From Cylindrodendrum hubeiense (Eukaryota; Ascomycota; Sordariomycetes; Hypocreales; Nectriaceae), in NCBI GenBank assembly GCA_014621425.1, contig JAANBB010000096.1, positions 1 to 64,000 on the forward strand: 64,000 bases of DNA, given 5' to 3'. Below are positions 34,686 through 45,916 of this stretch, in pieces. Positions within the stretch are counted from its first letter, which is position 1, and each line of letters opens with the position of its first letter. A program made the position numbers and the translations under genes. Under the pieces are notes generated by a model. It was not told where the DNA came from and ran no database searches. It saw only the letters and a list, made by a program, of their open reading frames with translations.

Positions 34686-35257
34686 CGAAACTGAAAGAGA
34701 AGGAAGCCTAGAGTTGGATTTTTATAGCATTGATACCCTGAGAGCAATCTCCATAGATGACGGATAATGTCAAATACAAGAAGAATGAATCTATCACTCG
34801 CGCTGCAGCGATCGTAGCTAGTATCACTTGCATCAATGCCGAGCCGTGAAGGGACCGCAATCACCTCCTACCAAAATCCCATCCCATCCCACACAGCCTA
34901 AATTAATAACCAGACACCAAGCTTAAGAATCGGTGACTCCGGGGTATTGGATTCACCCGTGTCCGCCGCATTGCGCCGTCTGTGGGGCAGGCTGTGGAGT
35001 CTAATCCGGAGCCGGGACGGAGTTGATTTCTCAGCACCGGCGGAGTTCCGCCCACATTGCGGGATGACCTAGAAAGGGGCTGATGGCTGTCAATTGTTTG
35101 GGTTTAATAGGAGGCTTTCTAGAACTCATTTATTTTCAGAAAATATCCCAAAAAAAAATCATTGTCATCGTGCTGTACACAGTATCTCTCAGCCACTTAC
35201 ACCACATCCATCAACCGCACCATATCACGACAACCAACCAGCACTCACAAATTCACA
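34686..35257. promoter_or_regulatory. Promoter region of the DsbA/FrnE-like gene
   Basis: Contains the 3' UTR of the RING gene and the leader of the next gene. AT-rich just before 35160. No other gene seen. Confidence 0.4.
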
Positions 35258-35947
35258 ATGGCCTCCCTCTCCATTACCGCCATCTCCGACCCGGTCTGTC
35301 CCTTTTGCTACCTCGGCCTCCTGCGCCTCAACCGCGCCCTAGCCCTGTATCGCAAAACCGTCCCCGGCGCCTCCACCGCCCCCATCGCCATCAGCTGGCA
35401 TGCCTTCCTCCTAGACCCCAACGCACCACGCCGCACCTCGCAGCCCATGCTGTCCAAAATGGCATCCCGCTGGGGCGAGGCCCTCGTGCCCGAGAAGAAG
35501 GCCCAGCTGCGAGACATAGGCCTTCGCGAGGGCGTCGAGTTCAACCTTGGCGCGCGCATCGGCAGCACGGTCGAGGCGCACCGGCTCGTGGCGCTTGCGC
35601 GGAGGATGGATCCCAAGGGAGAAGAAGGTCTCGAACATAAGGTCTCTCAAGAGACGATGCAGATGTACTTTGAGGGTGGTGGCGACATAACGAGCACAGA
35701 TGACCTCGTGGGTGCGGCATCGCGAGCGGGCATCGACGCGGAGGAGGCAAGAGCGTGGCTGGAGAGCGACGAGGGGCTCGAAGAGGTTCAGCTGGAGGTT
35801 GAAGAAGCCGTCAACATGGGCATCAAGGGAGTGCCACGGTTTATTATCAATGACAAATTTATTGTAGATGGAGCGGATGATGTGGGCGTATTTCTGGAGC
35901 AGCTTGTCTTGGCCAGGGAGGAGGCATTGGGGAATCAGAAGGAATAG
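35258..35947 (+). CDS. DsbA-like thioredoxin-fold protein, FrnE type
   Basis: 229 aa from the ATG at 35258 (CACAATGGCC context); a longer frame upstream starts in non-ATG codons and is not used. Residues 1-20 read MASLSITAISDPVCPFCYLG, placing a CPFC redox motif at 14-17 after the first strand. The helical insertion follows. Near 198 the sequence GIKGVPRFIIND carries the cis-Pro loop (GVP) of the thioredoxin fold. FrnE/HCCA-isomerase relatives are soluble disulfide or glutathione-linked enzymes; the substrate cannot be told. No signal peptide is visible, so it is probably cytosolic. The gene converges on SPC34, with 184 bp between stops. Confidence 0.85.
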   Translation: MASLSITAISDPVCPFCYLGLLRLNRALALYRKTVPGASTAPIAISWHAFLLDPNAPRRTSQPMLSKMASRWGEALVPEKKAQLRDIGLREGVEFNLGARIGSTVEAHRLVALARRMDPKGEEGLEHKVSQETMQMYFEGGGDITSTDDLVGAASRAGIDAEEARAWLESDEGLEEVQLEVEEAVNMGIKGVPRFIINDKFIVDGADDVGVFLEQLVLAREEALGNQKE

Positions 35948-36131
35948 ACGTCAGTGTAAGAGTTTGTAAGTTTAGGTACGCTGCATATAGACTTATTGGT
36001 TTGATTATTTGCTTTCAGCTTTTTTGTATAAGAGTTGGTTGTCACTCATGACATGCAATTCTATCCATCTCACCCATTCATTCCATCATCGTTCAGGGGT
36101 ATATCTTCACACATCCACTCTCCTCAGCAGC

Positions 36132-36946
36132 TCACATATTCATAAGCCCCCCCAGATCCTTCTCCATCGCCCGCAACCTCGCCTGCAGCTCCCTCTTCTT
36201 CAACTCCATCTGCTTCGCCTCATCCTCCTCCCTCCTCAGGTCCTCCTCCGTCCACGTCGCATCCTCCTCCTCTTCGTCCTCGTCATCATCATCATCCTCC
36301 ATCCAATCCCGGTTCATGCTCGCCAGCTGGTCCCCCTGCTCCGCCACTCGCGCCTCGTAGTACGCCATGGTGTTCTTCCCGTGCGCATACTTGCTCCGCA
36401 GCGCGGTGATGCGCTCCCGGGCCCCCGGGAGCTCGTAGACCCCGCAGAGCTTCTCGGCACCGCGCAGCAAGACGCTCACGTCCACATCGCCCTTGTGGTC
36501 CTGCTCTCCGCGTCGGAGTTGATCATGCATCTGACCTCCCAGGACTGCGGACACAGCTGTATGACGCCGGGGGTTGTGTGGGGCTCCGGTACGGGTGGGA
36601 GGGCCGGTCGTCACCTCTCCAGAGGCGACATTGAAAACGGTCTGACGTCGGTGGGATGCCTTCTTTTTCTCGGACTCCACGGGCTTCATATTCGTGGGTG
36701 GTGGTGGAGGAGGCGGCACAGAGAAGAGAGCGCGCTCATGGGGTTCGGTGTCGCGGATGAGGGAGGTGATGTCGTGGTTGGAGAGGAGGGCGTTGGTGAA
36801 GATTTTGGGCTCGGGGAAGCTGTGGCGATGAATGACGCGTTTAGCTGACAGGCCATATTCAAGACAACATGAAGAACTTACGGCAGGGAGTCAATCCCTT
36901 GGCATGAGAAGCCAATTTGCTCGAGGTGTGCTGATATGAGAGACAT
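36132..36946 (-). CDS. SPC34: DASH complex subunit Spc34
   Basis: Two exons on the minus strand, 36882..36946 and 36132..36819, give 250 aa. Exon 1 encodes MSLISAHLEQIGFSCQGIDS. After the 62-nt intron (GTAAGT...CCACAG) comes FPEPKIFTNALLSNHDITSL and RDTEPHERALFSV, the hallmark N-terminus of fungal Spc34. A Pro run, a central KLCGVYELPGARERI block and a C-terminal coiled coil rich in Glu/Lys/Arg follow, interrupted by an acidic DDDDDEDEEEE run. The DASH/Dam1 ring couples kinetochores to microtubule ends. The gene lies next to a FrnE-like gene with no functional link seen. Confidence 0.88.
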
Positions 36947-38501
36947 GGTGGAGTTCGATTTGGCGGGGTTGTTCAGCGCGTCTGGCTCAACAGCTCGGAT
37001 CTTGTGGGTGGCTTTGTCTCGCTAGTTAGGGTATCCGTGTCTCCGTATTATGACACTCGGAAGCTTCGCAATCGAGGCCAGTGCAATCGCCGGGATCCGG
37101 TCGTGGCGGCAGTTAGTGGTGGTGATTGTTGTGCTTAAGTGTCGAATCCATCAACCAACCAAAACAATACGCACGCGGTCGTTAGACTTTATCGATAAGC
37201 CATGTAGCGGGGTCGACACCGCAACTTCAAGCGCCAAGATAACAAGCTCTTATCGGACAGCTACCCTAGACCATCGGCTTCTCCTTCCACATCACGTCAT
37301 ATGGGGCTCCCGAGAGTCTCACCTGAGCACATCCCCATCAGCGCTAACTAACCTCCGATCCATGGGTATCCATGGCTCCTCGATAGCCCTCCTCCAACAA
37401 AGAACAGCTGAGAATCTCCCCTTCGCCCTAGCTCGCGCACAAACCACTTTCCCCTCCTCTCCTCTCCGTATTATGCCCTCATACCCACTTCCCTAAGCAG
37501 AAGGTGATGCCGCAGCATGAGAGCATGAGAGGACACCCTATCTATGCAACTATCACCGCGGAATCCAATATTCCACGCCAGCTATACGCCCAGACTCGGT
37601 AGTCTCCCTATCACTATATCAGCCATGTAACGTGGTCATCGCCGGATCCTTTCCCCGGCGTCCCTAATGCCAATGACGCACACGCACATGATGCATGTCT
37701 GTCATCTCCTTAGCCATGCCACCCACCCCTCCGCACCACCCCCGTCCAACCCACCGGTGTCACCGCCTCACTTTTGGCAAACTACTGGACAATCGCGTGT
37801 GGGCCAAAGCCCAAGTGGACTGGATCATGCAACATTCTGCCGAACCAGGTACATTGTTGGAATCTCCTGGAATCAATTCCAGGTAGGCGGCGCCCAGCAG
37901 GACTGGACACGAGACCCAAGTCTATCCTAGTCTAAGCTTCAATCGACAGATCATCAACAATAAGCCAAATACAACAATCAGAATCATCCAATGCATACTA
38001 TCCCCACTAGGCGCATCATCTTGTGCGTCCTCCAACGATGCCATCGCTCGTAAAAGCATCCGACTGACATATAAAGAAACGGTCTATAAGGTATCGAACG
38101 AAAATGCAGGGTCGGCGCTGATCCATTTGTTGCCTGTGCCCCTGATGCTGTGCCCTCCGTCTATGCAAATGCCAAACAACAATCTCCCAAATCAAATGCT
38201 CATTCTCATCCGGCTGGCCCGTCAATGTCCTCGTCAGGGGCGAGTGTCAATGCCTGGACCAGGCCCGCAATGCCACGGATCGTCGTCCAACAGATCCCTT
38301 GAAGCGTGGTTGACCAGTCGAATGGCCCGGTAAAGGCAGTGTCGGGTTCGTAGATTTTTAAGGTGAAACGTTATCATCATCAGAGGGACCCCGGGTCTCC
38401 TCTCATCCTCGTAACTTCGTCATTATTCATGCCTGTCGTGGCTCGTGGACAGCATATCCGAGTCGTCTAGCCTGGTGGCTGGCGTTGGCGTCGTTTCGGC
38501 T
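36947..38501. other. Intergenic region between SPC34 and an acidic protein gene
   Basis: Holds the SPC34 promoter side and the 3' end of the next minus-strand gene. Frames at 37050..37496 and 37667..37930 have no recognisable content. No RNA gene seen. Confidence 0.45.
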
Positions 38502-39581
38502 TCAACTTGAGTCCATCTCCATGATTTCTATATCCCAGTAAGGCAGCTCACGGGCCAGGTCCCGTCCTGCGAGACACTCATCCTCGCTGGAGTCGGGCTC
38601 GTCGAGCTCCTCGATTCGGGCGGGCGGCGGGTCATGGAATAGCAGGCTGGTGCGCTGCATCTTTCTTCGCAGGCGGCGGGCGCTGGACCCGACGTCGTTG
38701 ACGTCTAATGCTTCGTCGTCGTTGTCGGAATCGCTTAGCTCGCTGTGGGTGCGCTTTCCGAAGCTGCTTCCCATGCTCATGCGACGGAACTTCCTGAGCT
38801 GCTCCCGGCGCCTGAGGAAGGCCTCCTCGTCAAAGTCGTAGTCGGCCTCGCCTCCAACAACTTCATTATCAGAAGTCTCGTTGCTGCAGTTGAGGTTCTT
38901 GAGATCTTGCATCATGTCCTTGTCGAGTTCCTTGGGCACTTCCTTGTGCCTTGACCTGGATCGACTGCGATTTGACTCAATTTCGGTAGGGTGCAGAATG
39001 TCGAGGCCTTCGCATTCGCTGTCCATAGGGTCAACATCTTCGAGAACGAAGTTGCAAATGACCGTTGTCGTGGTCGCAGTCAAGTGAGAGGTCTCGGCCT
39101 CGTCAGACGCATCAGAGTCGTCTTCCGAGTCGGAGTCGGAGTCGTCGGAGCTTTCCGAGTCAGCCATCTCGTCTGCCGAGTCGATAATGTCCGGCGGTTG
39201 ATCCTGGGCTGGAGCATCGAGTACGATGTCTGAGCTTACGCTCTGCGAGGAAGCGTCATCGGAGTCGTCCAGGTCGGACGAGGAAGAGGACGAGGACGAG
39301 CGAGGGCTCAATTGCTCCGGGCCAAGGGTGGGCTGGTAGCTGAACTGGTGGCCGTTCCCGACGGGCTTAATGTTAGGGTCCTCGTTGAGCGGCTTGAATA
39401 TGTCACGAAAGTCGGGCTGGCGGCGGGGCTTGAGACTGTGCTTGCGAGAAGCGGGTGGCGATGTGGTGGGGGTTTCTGGTGGCGAGGTTGGGTCGGCGGT
39501 GAGGTGCTGATCTTGCTGCGTCTGGGCAAGATGGAGGTCTGGCGTAGACGGCCGCCGCCGTAGGTTTCTACTCCTGGGCAT
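38502..39581 (-). CDS. Acidic, serine-rich protein of unknown function
   Basis: Single exon, 359 aa; I do not recognise a domain. The first 70 residues are basic and Pro/Ser/Thr-rich, with SP/TP sites. A central part (about 95-170) is a Ser/Asp/Glu run. The C-terminal third has structured-looking blocks: DYDFDEEAFLRRREQLRKFR, RMSMGSSFGKRTHSELSDSD, then LLFHDPPPARIEELDEPDSS and LPYWDIEIMEMDSS. Even codon use throughout and a tidy C-terminus support a real gene. Composition suggests a nuclear protein; that is inference. Confidence 0.7.
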   Translation of the reverse strand: MPRSRNLRRRPSTPDLHLAQTQQDQHLTADPTSPPETPTTSPPASRKHSLKPRRQPDFRDIFKPLNEDPNIKPVGNGHQFSYQPTLGPEQLSPRSSSSSSSSDLDDSDDASSQSVSSDIVLDAPAQDQPPDIIDSADEMADSESSDDSDSDSEDDSDASDEAETSHLTATTTTVICNFVLEDVDPMDSECEGLDILHPTEIESNRSRSRSRHKEVPKELDKDMMQDLKNLNCSNETSDNEVVGGEADYDFDEEAFLRRREQLRKFRRMSMGSSFGKRTHSELSDSDNDDEALDVNDVGSSARRLRRKMQRTSLLFHDPPPARIEELDEPDSSEDECLAGRDLARELPYWDIEIMEMDSS

Positions 39582-42500
39582 GGTGGAGGTAATCCTTGTC
39601 GTGCTGTTTATATTCTACCCGTCGAGAGTTGAAACAATAAAAAACGTATATATCGTGGGAATTCCCCAGTGGTGGTGGTCCTGGATGGGGTTCCGGCAAA
39701 GTATCGGAGTCGTAGGCCAAGGGCGGGCGGCTTAGACAAGACAAAACGGGAGCGGGATCTTATCAATCGAGGCCCTATGGTTGGCGTGGATGTGGGGTAA
39801 TGGAGGGAGGATGAACCAGCGGTAGGTACAGAGGACCGCGGTGAGGGCCGAGGGTCGCGGATTGCGAGGTACTGGGCAGTACAGTACCACGAGGAGAAGG
39901 GGAAAAGAGGAGAGGGAGACACAAAAAGCCGATCGAAAAAAAAAACCGGTGCAGTTTCGGTGCAGGCGTTAGGTTGCTGCTGGTTGCCGCTGGTTGCTGC
40001 TGGCTACTGCTGCTTCTGCTAGGATTCTGCGCGGGGCTGCCAGCAGAGCATCGCAGGATGCAACGCACCCAAGTGGGAGGGGAGGGTGATTGGGTCTTGG
40101 GCGTGTCCGGGGCTTCTGCTGGGTCCCTTGGGTCGTCTTGGGGGTCTTTTTGGTCGGGCGGCTTTGGCTCTGGTGTCAGGGCTGGACTGGGCTAAAGGCA
40201 GGCCGCCGGCTTGGGCTTGGGCTGGGCTGGATGAGCGCCGAGCGGGCGGAGGAGGGGGCGCGGAAAAGAAACGGCGGACCCAGAAAAAAGGTGGAGGGTG
40301 GAGGGATGGAGGGATGAGGGAGGCTTTTGGGGGAGGCTTTTGGGGGGAACGTCAGCGTCCCTTCAGCTTTCGATTGCGGCAACGGCCTAAGCTGGAATGG
40401 GAAGTGAGATGGGAGTGAGACGGCGAGTTGCAACAGCAGCGGGAGCGTCAATGGCGGTCGTGGTGGCTGTTGCAGCTTGGCAGCTTTGCAGCTTCGTCGT
40501 TGCGTCGTGTTACTGTAGTCGCAGTGGTGATAGTCAGGGAGTCAAGCCCCAAAGAAGGAACCTCCAGCACGGAGAGGATAATATGCGACGGGTGTTTGGG
40601 ATCATGATAATATGTCTCGCGGCGAGAAACGTCGGTTGCTGCGCGGGCGCTTGGCGGGGAACCAGGGCCGTCGACAAAAAAGTTGACGTGAGCTTCTTAG
40701 TTGCGCTTCGGCTTTCCGTCGCTCACTTGGACGTTGCTGGTGTTGCCGCAGATGTTGCCGCAGCTGCTGCTGTTATTCGGTGGCGGGAATTCCCCTTCTA
40801 CAACCCAACGGGACGCTGATCTCGTCGTCGTCGGGGGAGCGGGGGACGGAATTAGACGTCGGTTCCTTATCGCTGTCGTCGTTCACTTGAGAGGGGATCA
40901 AGTGAAGATGACAAGAGAAGAGAGGAAGGGGAAGAGGAAGAAGAGCGAAGGAGGAGGGAAAAAAAGAAGAGACGAAGGGAGGCGAGATGGTAAGTACCTA
41001 GCCAGGTAGGTACGGCGATTGAGGGAAGGCAAAAGGGAGGGATGGTGGCTGATAGGTGCAGCAGTAGTAGGCCCGCACAGCTCAACGGGCAGCAAGGTCC
41101 GGTACGGCACGGTACGATAGAGGGAAGAAGTATGTGCGTGTACTTCGTACTATGTAGGCGGGCGCCTCAGGTAAGGTCTAGGATGCGATGCGATGGTACG
41201 GTATTAGCGCGACGTCTGATGGCGACCGACCAACAGAGGCGGAAGGGAAGCGGCGGCAGGCGGCAGACGGCAGACGGTCGACGGCGGCGGCCCAGGATGA
41301 AGTTCGCACTAACAAGCGAACGGTTTATGCCACTCTTCTTCAGTCAAAGGGTCAAAGGGTCAACGCCTCACACGCTGGCGGCCTGGTCCTGGTCCTGGTC
41401 CTGGCGGGGGACACTTGGCTGCTCTGGGGATGCAGTGCTGCTTGCTCTGCTCACTGGAACGCGACGCTGCAAGGAGAAGCAAGGAGAAGCCCTGTCTCTG
41501 GCGGGCAGCACGATTCTTGGTCTGCTCAGGCCGACGCCGGGTACAAAAAAGAGACGACGGGCAGTACAACGACTCTGTCTCTGATTGTCTGCGGGTGTCT
41601 CTGCGGAGGATAGCGCCGGAGCCGGGGCCGGCTTCGGGGCCAGCAGGGGGGCGAGGGGACGCCGCTGGGTGGAGAATTGGGTTGGTGGGCTTCGGCGGGC
41701 TTGTCGCAGTGCAGAAGCAAAAAAAGAGAATGCTCCTCTGAGACAAGACGCTCACTGAGACGGACGGGGAGACAGACAGCAGCTGAGGAGAGACTGGGGA
41801 TTGGGGCTGGGGCTATCTTGCAAGTCTCCGAGAGTGAGACAAGGACGGTTCGGGGAAAGTCGACAATGACCCCCACGGCTTGGAACTCAAGATGCTTCCG
41901 AAGTCTCGGGTCGGCAATTTTTTGGTGGGCAGGTGAGATGAGGGGCACTTGACTCGGGAGTTTGAGGGTGACGAGCCTGTGTCTGTCTGGGGGACGGGGA
42001 TGGTCTGTCTAAGGTACAGTAGCTAGAGGTGTGTGGTGTTGTGGGTGGATATGTGGTGGGTGTGGGTGTTTTGTGTGTTGCAATCTTGTGGGAAGACGCA
42101 ACGGCGGGTGAGAGATGAGGTAAGATGAGATGAGACTAGTAGATCTCGGTCTCGATCGCGAATCTAAAGTGGAAAAATAAAGGCAGAGGCAGTCCTAGTC
42201 CTATACTGACTGGCCTAGGGGAGCTGCTAAACGGGCAAGACTGAGAAACCCTTGGAAACCTGTTAGTCTGATTCTCCGCAAACTACCTAAGAAACACAAA
42301 AACAAAAACCCTCCGCAGTAGGCGGCAACGGCTCCGCCATTTATAGTCGGCCCAAGCCCAGTTTACGTTACTCAACGTCTCTCTCCCGACTCAAGCCCGA
42401 CCGCATTCGCACTGGAATGCCAAACTAATTATGGACCGGCCCGCTCCCATCCCCAACCGACTACCCACGGCCACGGCTCTCGATTGTCCACGTCGATGTC

Positions 42501-44695
42501 TTTGAATCTGCCTGTCTCACATGGGAGCCCGCTAGCTCAACAGGACCCAATGCACGAATGCCAGTGGGTGGATGAGAAGCTCCAGTCGGTCCCAGCGCAA
42601 TGGGCCACCGCCACCGCCAACGTCAACAGGAAAAAAAATTCGACACAAACGAGTGGAGGACAAGAGCGTGCAGCAAAATAACTGGACCCCATGTTGGAGG
42701 AGACCAAAAAAAATTGTCTCTTAAAGGCACAGGCACAGAAATGCGACCGCAGTCGTCAAAAAGCCCTTCCAAGCGCCGGCCGGGCCTCTGGCGGATCCAT
42801 CCGGTGTCCGCCAGACCCAGACCGGGGAGGGGCATCACCGAGTTGACCGAGTCACCTCTTGCGGGCTTGGGCAGCAATGCTCCTCGCTTGTTCACAATAC
42901 CCTTCGCTTCCCACACAGCCCGAGTACGCACGGCAGACAAAAAGCACGGCGAGAAGAAAAATTCAATCATACGGCGGCCAGGAGCCGCGATTGGGGATCT
43001 GGTCCCCCGGGCCCTGGCTTATCAGAGCCGTGCCTGGGGCTTATGACTCTTTTCCGCGTGGAGACTGCAGCTGTGCTGTGCGTTGGGCTCGGCGCTCTGC
43101 GGTAGTTGGCTGACAAGTACATGCCGGCCTACATGATCCAGCAGCGCCGGCGGCTGCTGAATGGCTGGTCCGGTCCGTTGTGAGACTTGGGGCGAGATGT
43201 CGGTATGCTCTGGGGCTGTGTGACTCTTCTGGGCAGCATTTGCCAGATGGCCAAGTCTGAGTTGGCAGAAGAACAGGAAAACAAAAGCGACAAGGCGAAT
43301 TATCGGTGTGTATGTGTAGGAGTGCATCTGCCGAAGGCCACCCAGTTGTCTCGATTCGTCGTCCAGCCAGTCAACAACTCGAGCCCAGTATCTCTGACCA
43401 CCCTCATCTGGACATCGATGCCCGGGGGTAATTCTAGTGGAGGGAGGTTGAAAATGTTCCCCTTACCCAAGAGGCTAAACAAGTACCCTAGGGTACCGGT
43501 ACCCAGTCTGTGGTACCGAGGCGTGGCCTAACGGCCGGACATCGTCATCTCGCATCTCACCCGTCCTACAGGGTAGCTGACGTAGGTATTTCACATGGCA
43601 TTCATGCCATCATTGCGCAACACTGGTGATCAGGGTCGGATCACAAGCCCTAGGGCTTATTCCGGGATAGGATTTGCCGCAAGAGGCGGAAAATGATGAG
43701 CATAGATCGGCAAGGGTGTGTATCATGATCCCGATGTGGTATGACATATGACGAACAAAGATGCCGTGCTTATGTTTTTTTTGTCGAGTTGAAGTATGTA
43801 GATCAGATCAGCGACATTTCCAATGCTCAGGAACGAATCAGAAGGCAAGGGCTCAATCACCTTGTATTGTCTCGAAGGCGATGATACTTAATTTTTACAA
43901 TATCACGAGCTCTGGACGATGTATTCAGACACGGAGCAATTGAAACCGCCTGCACGTGAAAATCCACGGCGCTTGCGATGACACTCAAACACGTTGATTG
44001 ACTATTTTCTCCGGCGAAACTCAATTTAGAAAGTTTATCCCGGTAGGTTCGTCAAGTATCTAAAATAATGATATCTAACCCAACAACGATCCATTTGCAT
44101 CGAGACGCATGTGATCCGGTAACGACACTCCGGACGTGTGCAGCTCTGGACGCAACCTTGATAACGAGAGAGAACCCGGTTCACGTATGCAGACACTCAC
44201 GGAAATCAGGCGAGCATCCCGGATCCGACCGTCCGTTAGATTCCGGGATGTGATCTCGTGCGCAAGCCCGGAATTGTGTGATGGGACAATGCGGGGGAGG
44301 CGTTGGTGTGATTCGGGATGGAAAGTCGCACGTAGTCCGAAACACGGCGCGGGCCAAGATGGCATGAGATAATTCAAGGATCTGCTTCCTCCAGAAGAAA
44401 GCATAGAGTATCCAAGTGCATGGACCGAGTTTTACCGGCAGATATACGCGCAGGATGGAGCAATTCGTCTTTTGACGTGGTCCGGAGGCGGAGGCGGAGG
44501 CGATACAGACGGGAGCGAGACGGGATGCCCCGCCATCCTCTTTCGGGAGAGCCACAGTGGCTTGGCAGCGGGAGCTTCTGAAACTCAATGACATCGTCCC
44601 TCCACAGCCATAGCGCGTAGCCATCCAGCAATCAACACCAACACCAAACAGCCCAACTTTCACATCCGCACGCCTGGCGCATTCCTATACACACC
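39582..44695. other. 5.1-kb stretch without a recognisable gene
   Basis: This lies between two divergent genes. It contains purine-rich tracts (about 40905-40990), short tandem repeats (GGTCCTGGTCCT near 41388-41405, AAGGGTC near 41347-41362) and several AGGTA/TACCT and GGTACC motifs (40990-41010, 43485-43515). Frames up to about 180 codons exist on both strands, but all are low-complexity Arg/Gly/Ser/Pro translations. It could hold a long regulatory region, a long leader, or a non-coding RNA. None can be shown from sequence alone. Confidence 0.5.
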
Positions 44696-45916
44696 ATGGT
44701 GAGAATAAATACCGTCGCCTTGACATATTTACTAGAATCACAATCAGCTAACCTTCCTCGCTAGGCGCCAGATCCAGAACCTCCAAAGCGCAAACGCGGC
44801 CGGCCTTCGAACGCGTCCAAACTCGCCGGCGCGTCGCTCGACCGCCCCGACGACCACGAAGCCGATGTCGAAGAAGCGCGCCCGAAGAAACGAGGTAGAC
44901 CAAAGAAGAGTTTGGATGCACCTGAGGTTGCGCCACCGGAGGAGGAGCAGCCCCGACGGAAGCGTGGCAGGCCGTCGCTGGCAGCCGCCGCAAAGTCAAC
45001 AAACGAACCAGAAGAGCCTGCTCCGCCCAAGCGGAAACGTGGCCGCCCTTCACTAGACAAGCAGCGCAAGGGGGTTGAAACAGCCCAGCGAACCGACGAC
45101 CAGGAACCCGAGGAGGTCGAGGATGCAGAGCGGGAAGCGCAGGAAGAGGAACAACCCGAAGAGACCCGACCGCAGCGCAAGCGAGGGCGCAAGCGCGCGC
45201 AGGCAGAGCAACAGCCCGAACCAGAACCTGCACCGGAAGAAACCACAGAGGAGGTACCCCGCAGGAAGCGAGGGCGCAAGGCTCAACCGGCACAGGAACC
45301 TCAGCAGGAGGAAGCGGAGGAGGTAGAGCAGGAGGAGGACGAGCAGCAGCAGCCACAGCGAAAAAAGAGCCGACGATCACTGCGCGACCTCCCCCTAGAT
45401 GACGCCAATAACAAGGGCAGCAAGGCGGTGAGATCCAAGAAGGGTGGGAGGCAATCTGGAAATGCAGACGACGCAGAGAACCAAGAGGAGAGTCAGCCGA
45501 AGAAACGCGGCCGACCTTCAGGGTCGAGGAACTCGACAGGACAGAAGGAGAAGCAAGCCAAGCCTCGCCGATCTCGGGGCGAGGAACAAGAACAGGAACA
45601 AGAACAGGAGCAAGACGAGGAACAAGACCAGGAGCCAGATCAGGAACAACAAGCAGCGGCCCCCAAGCCCAAGGGCCGTCGCCGCCGCTCCAGCCAGACC
45701 GCACCCCCTCAGCCGACCACGCAATGCCGGACGCTCCTGCCCTCGACGGCCCCGACGCGACACCCCAACCCGCCGAGCCTCAACCTCAGGCAACGCCCGT
45801 ACAACAGCAGCTGCACCTACACCACGATGCGAGCATGGCCGCCCCCAACCACTTCGCTCCCTCCACGCCCTTCACGCCGGCTGCGATGCCCAGTCTGGAC
45901 CAGCACGCCTACATGA
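44696..45916 (+). CDS. AT-hook protein, 3' end uncertain
   Basis: Exon 1 is just the ATG (44696..44698). An intron with GTGAGA, CTAACC and GCTAG (44699..44764) follows, then an open frame 44765..45916, giving 384 aa. The protein begins MAPDPEPPKRKRGRPSN and carries about seven AT-hook cores (KRGRPS, KRGRPK, KRGRK variants) between Gln/Glu-rich linkers. It also has the less repetitive segment SRRSLRDLPLDDANNKGS. AT-hooks bind the minor groove of AT-rich DNA. The last 60 codons overlap the FHL1 N-terminus in another frame and look like out-of-frame translation, so the true end is unclear. It may be the N-terminal half of a longer chromatin or kinetochore protein, or be spliced to FHL1. Confidence 0.6.

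Noticed and set aside
43515..43570. Possible tRNA near GCGTGGCCTAACGGCC
   Set aside because: Only a D-arm-like fragment; no anticodon stem or B-box and no pairing acceptor.
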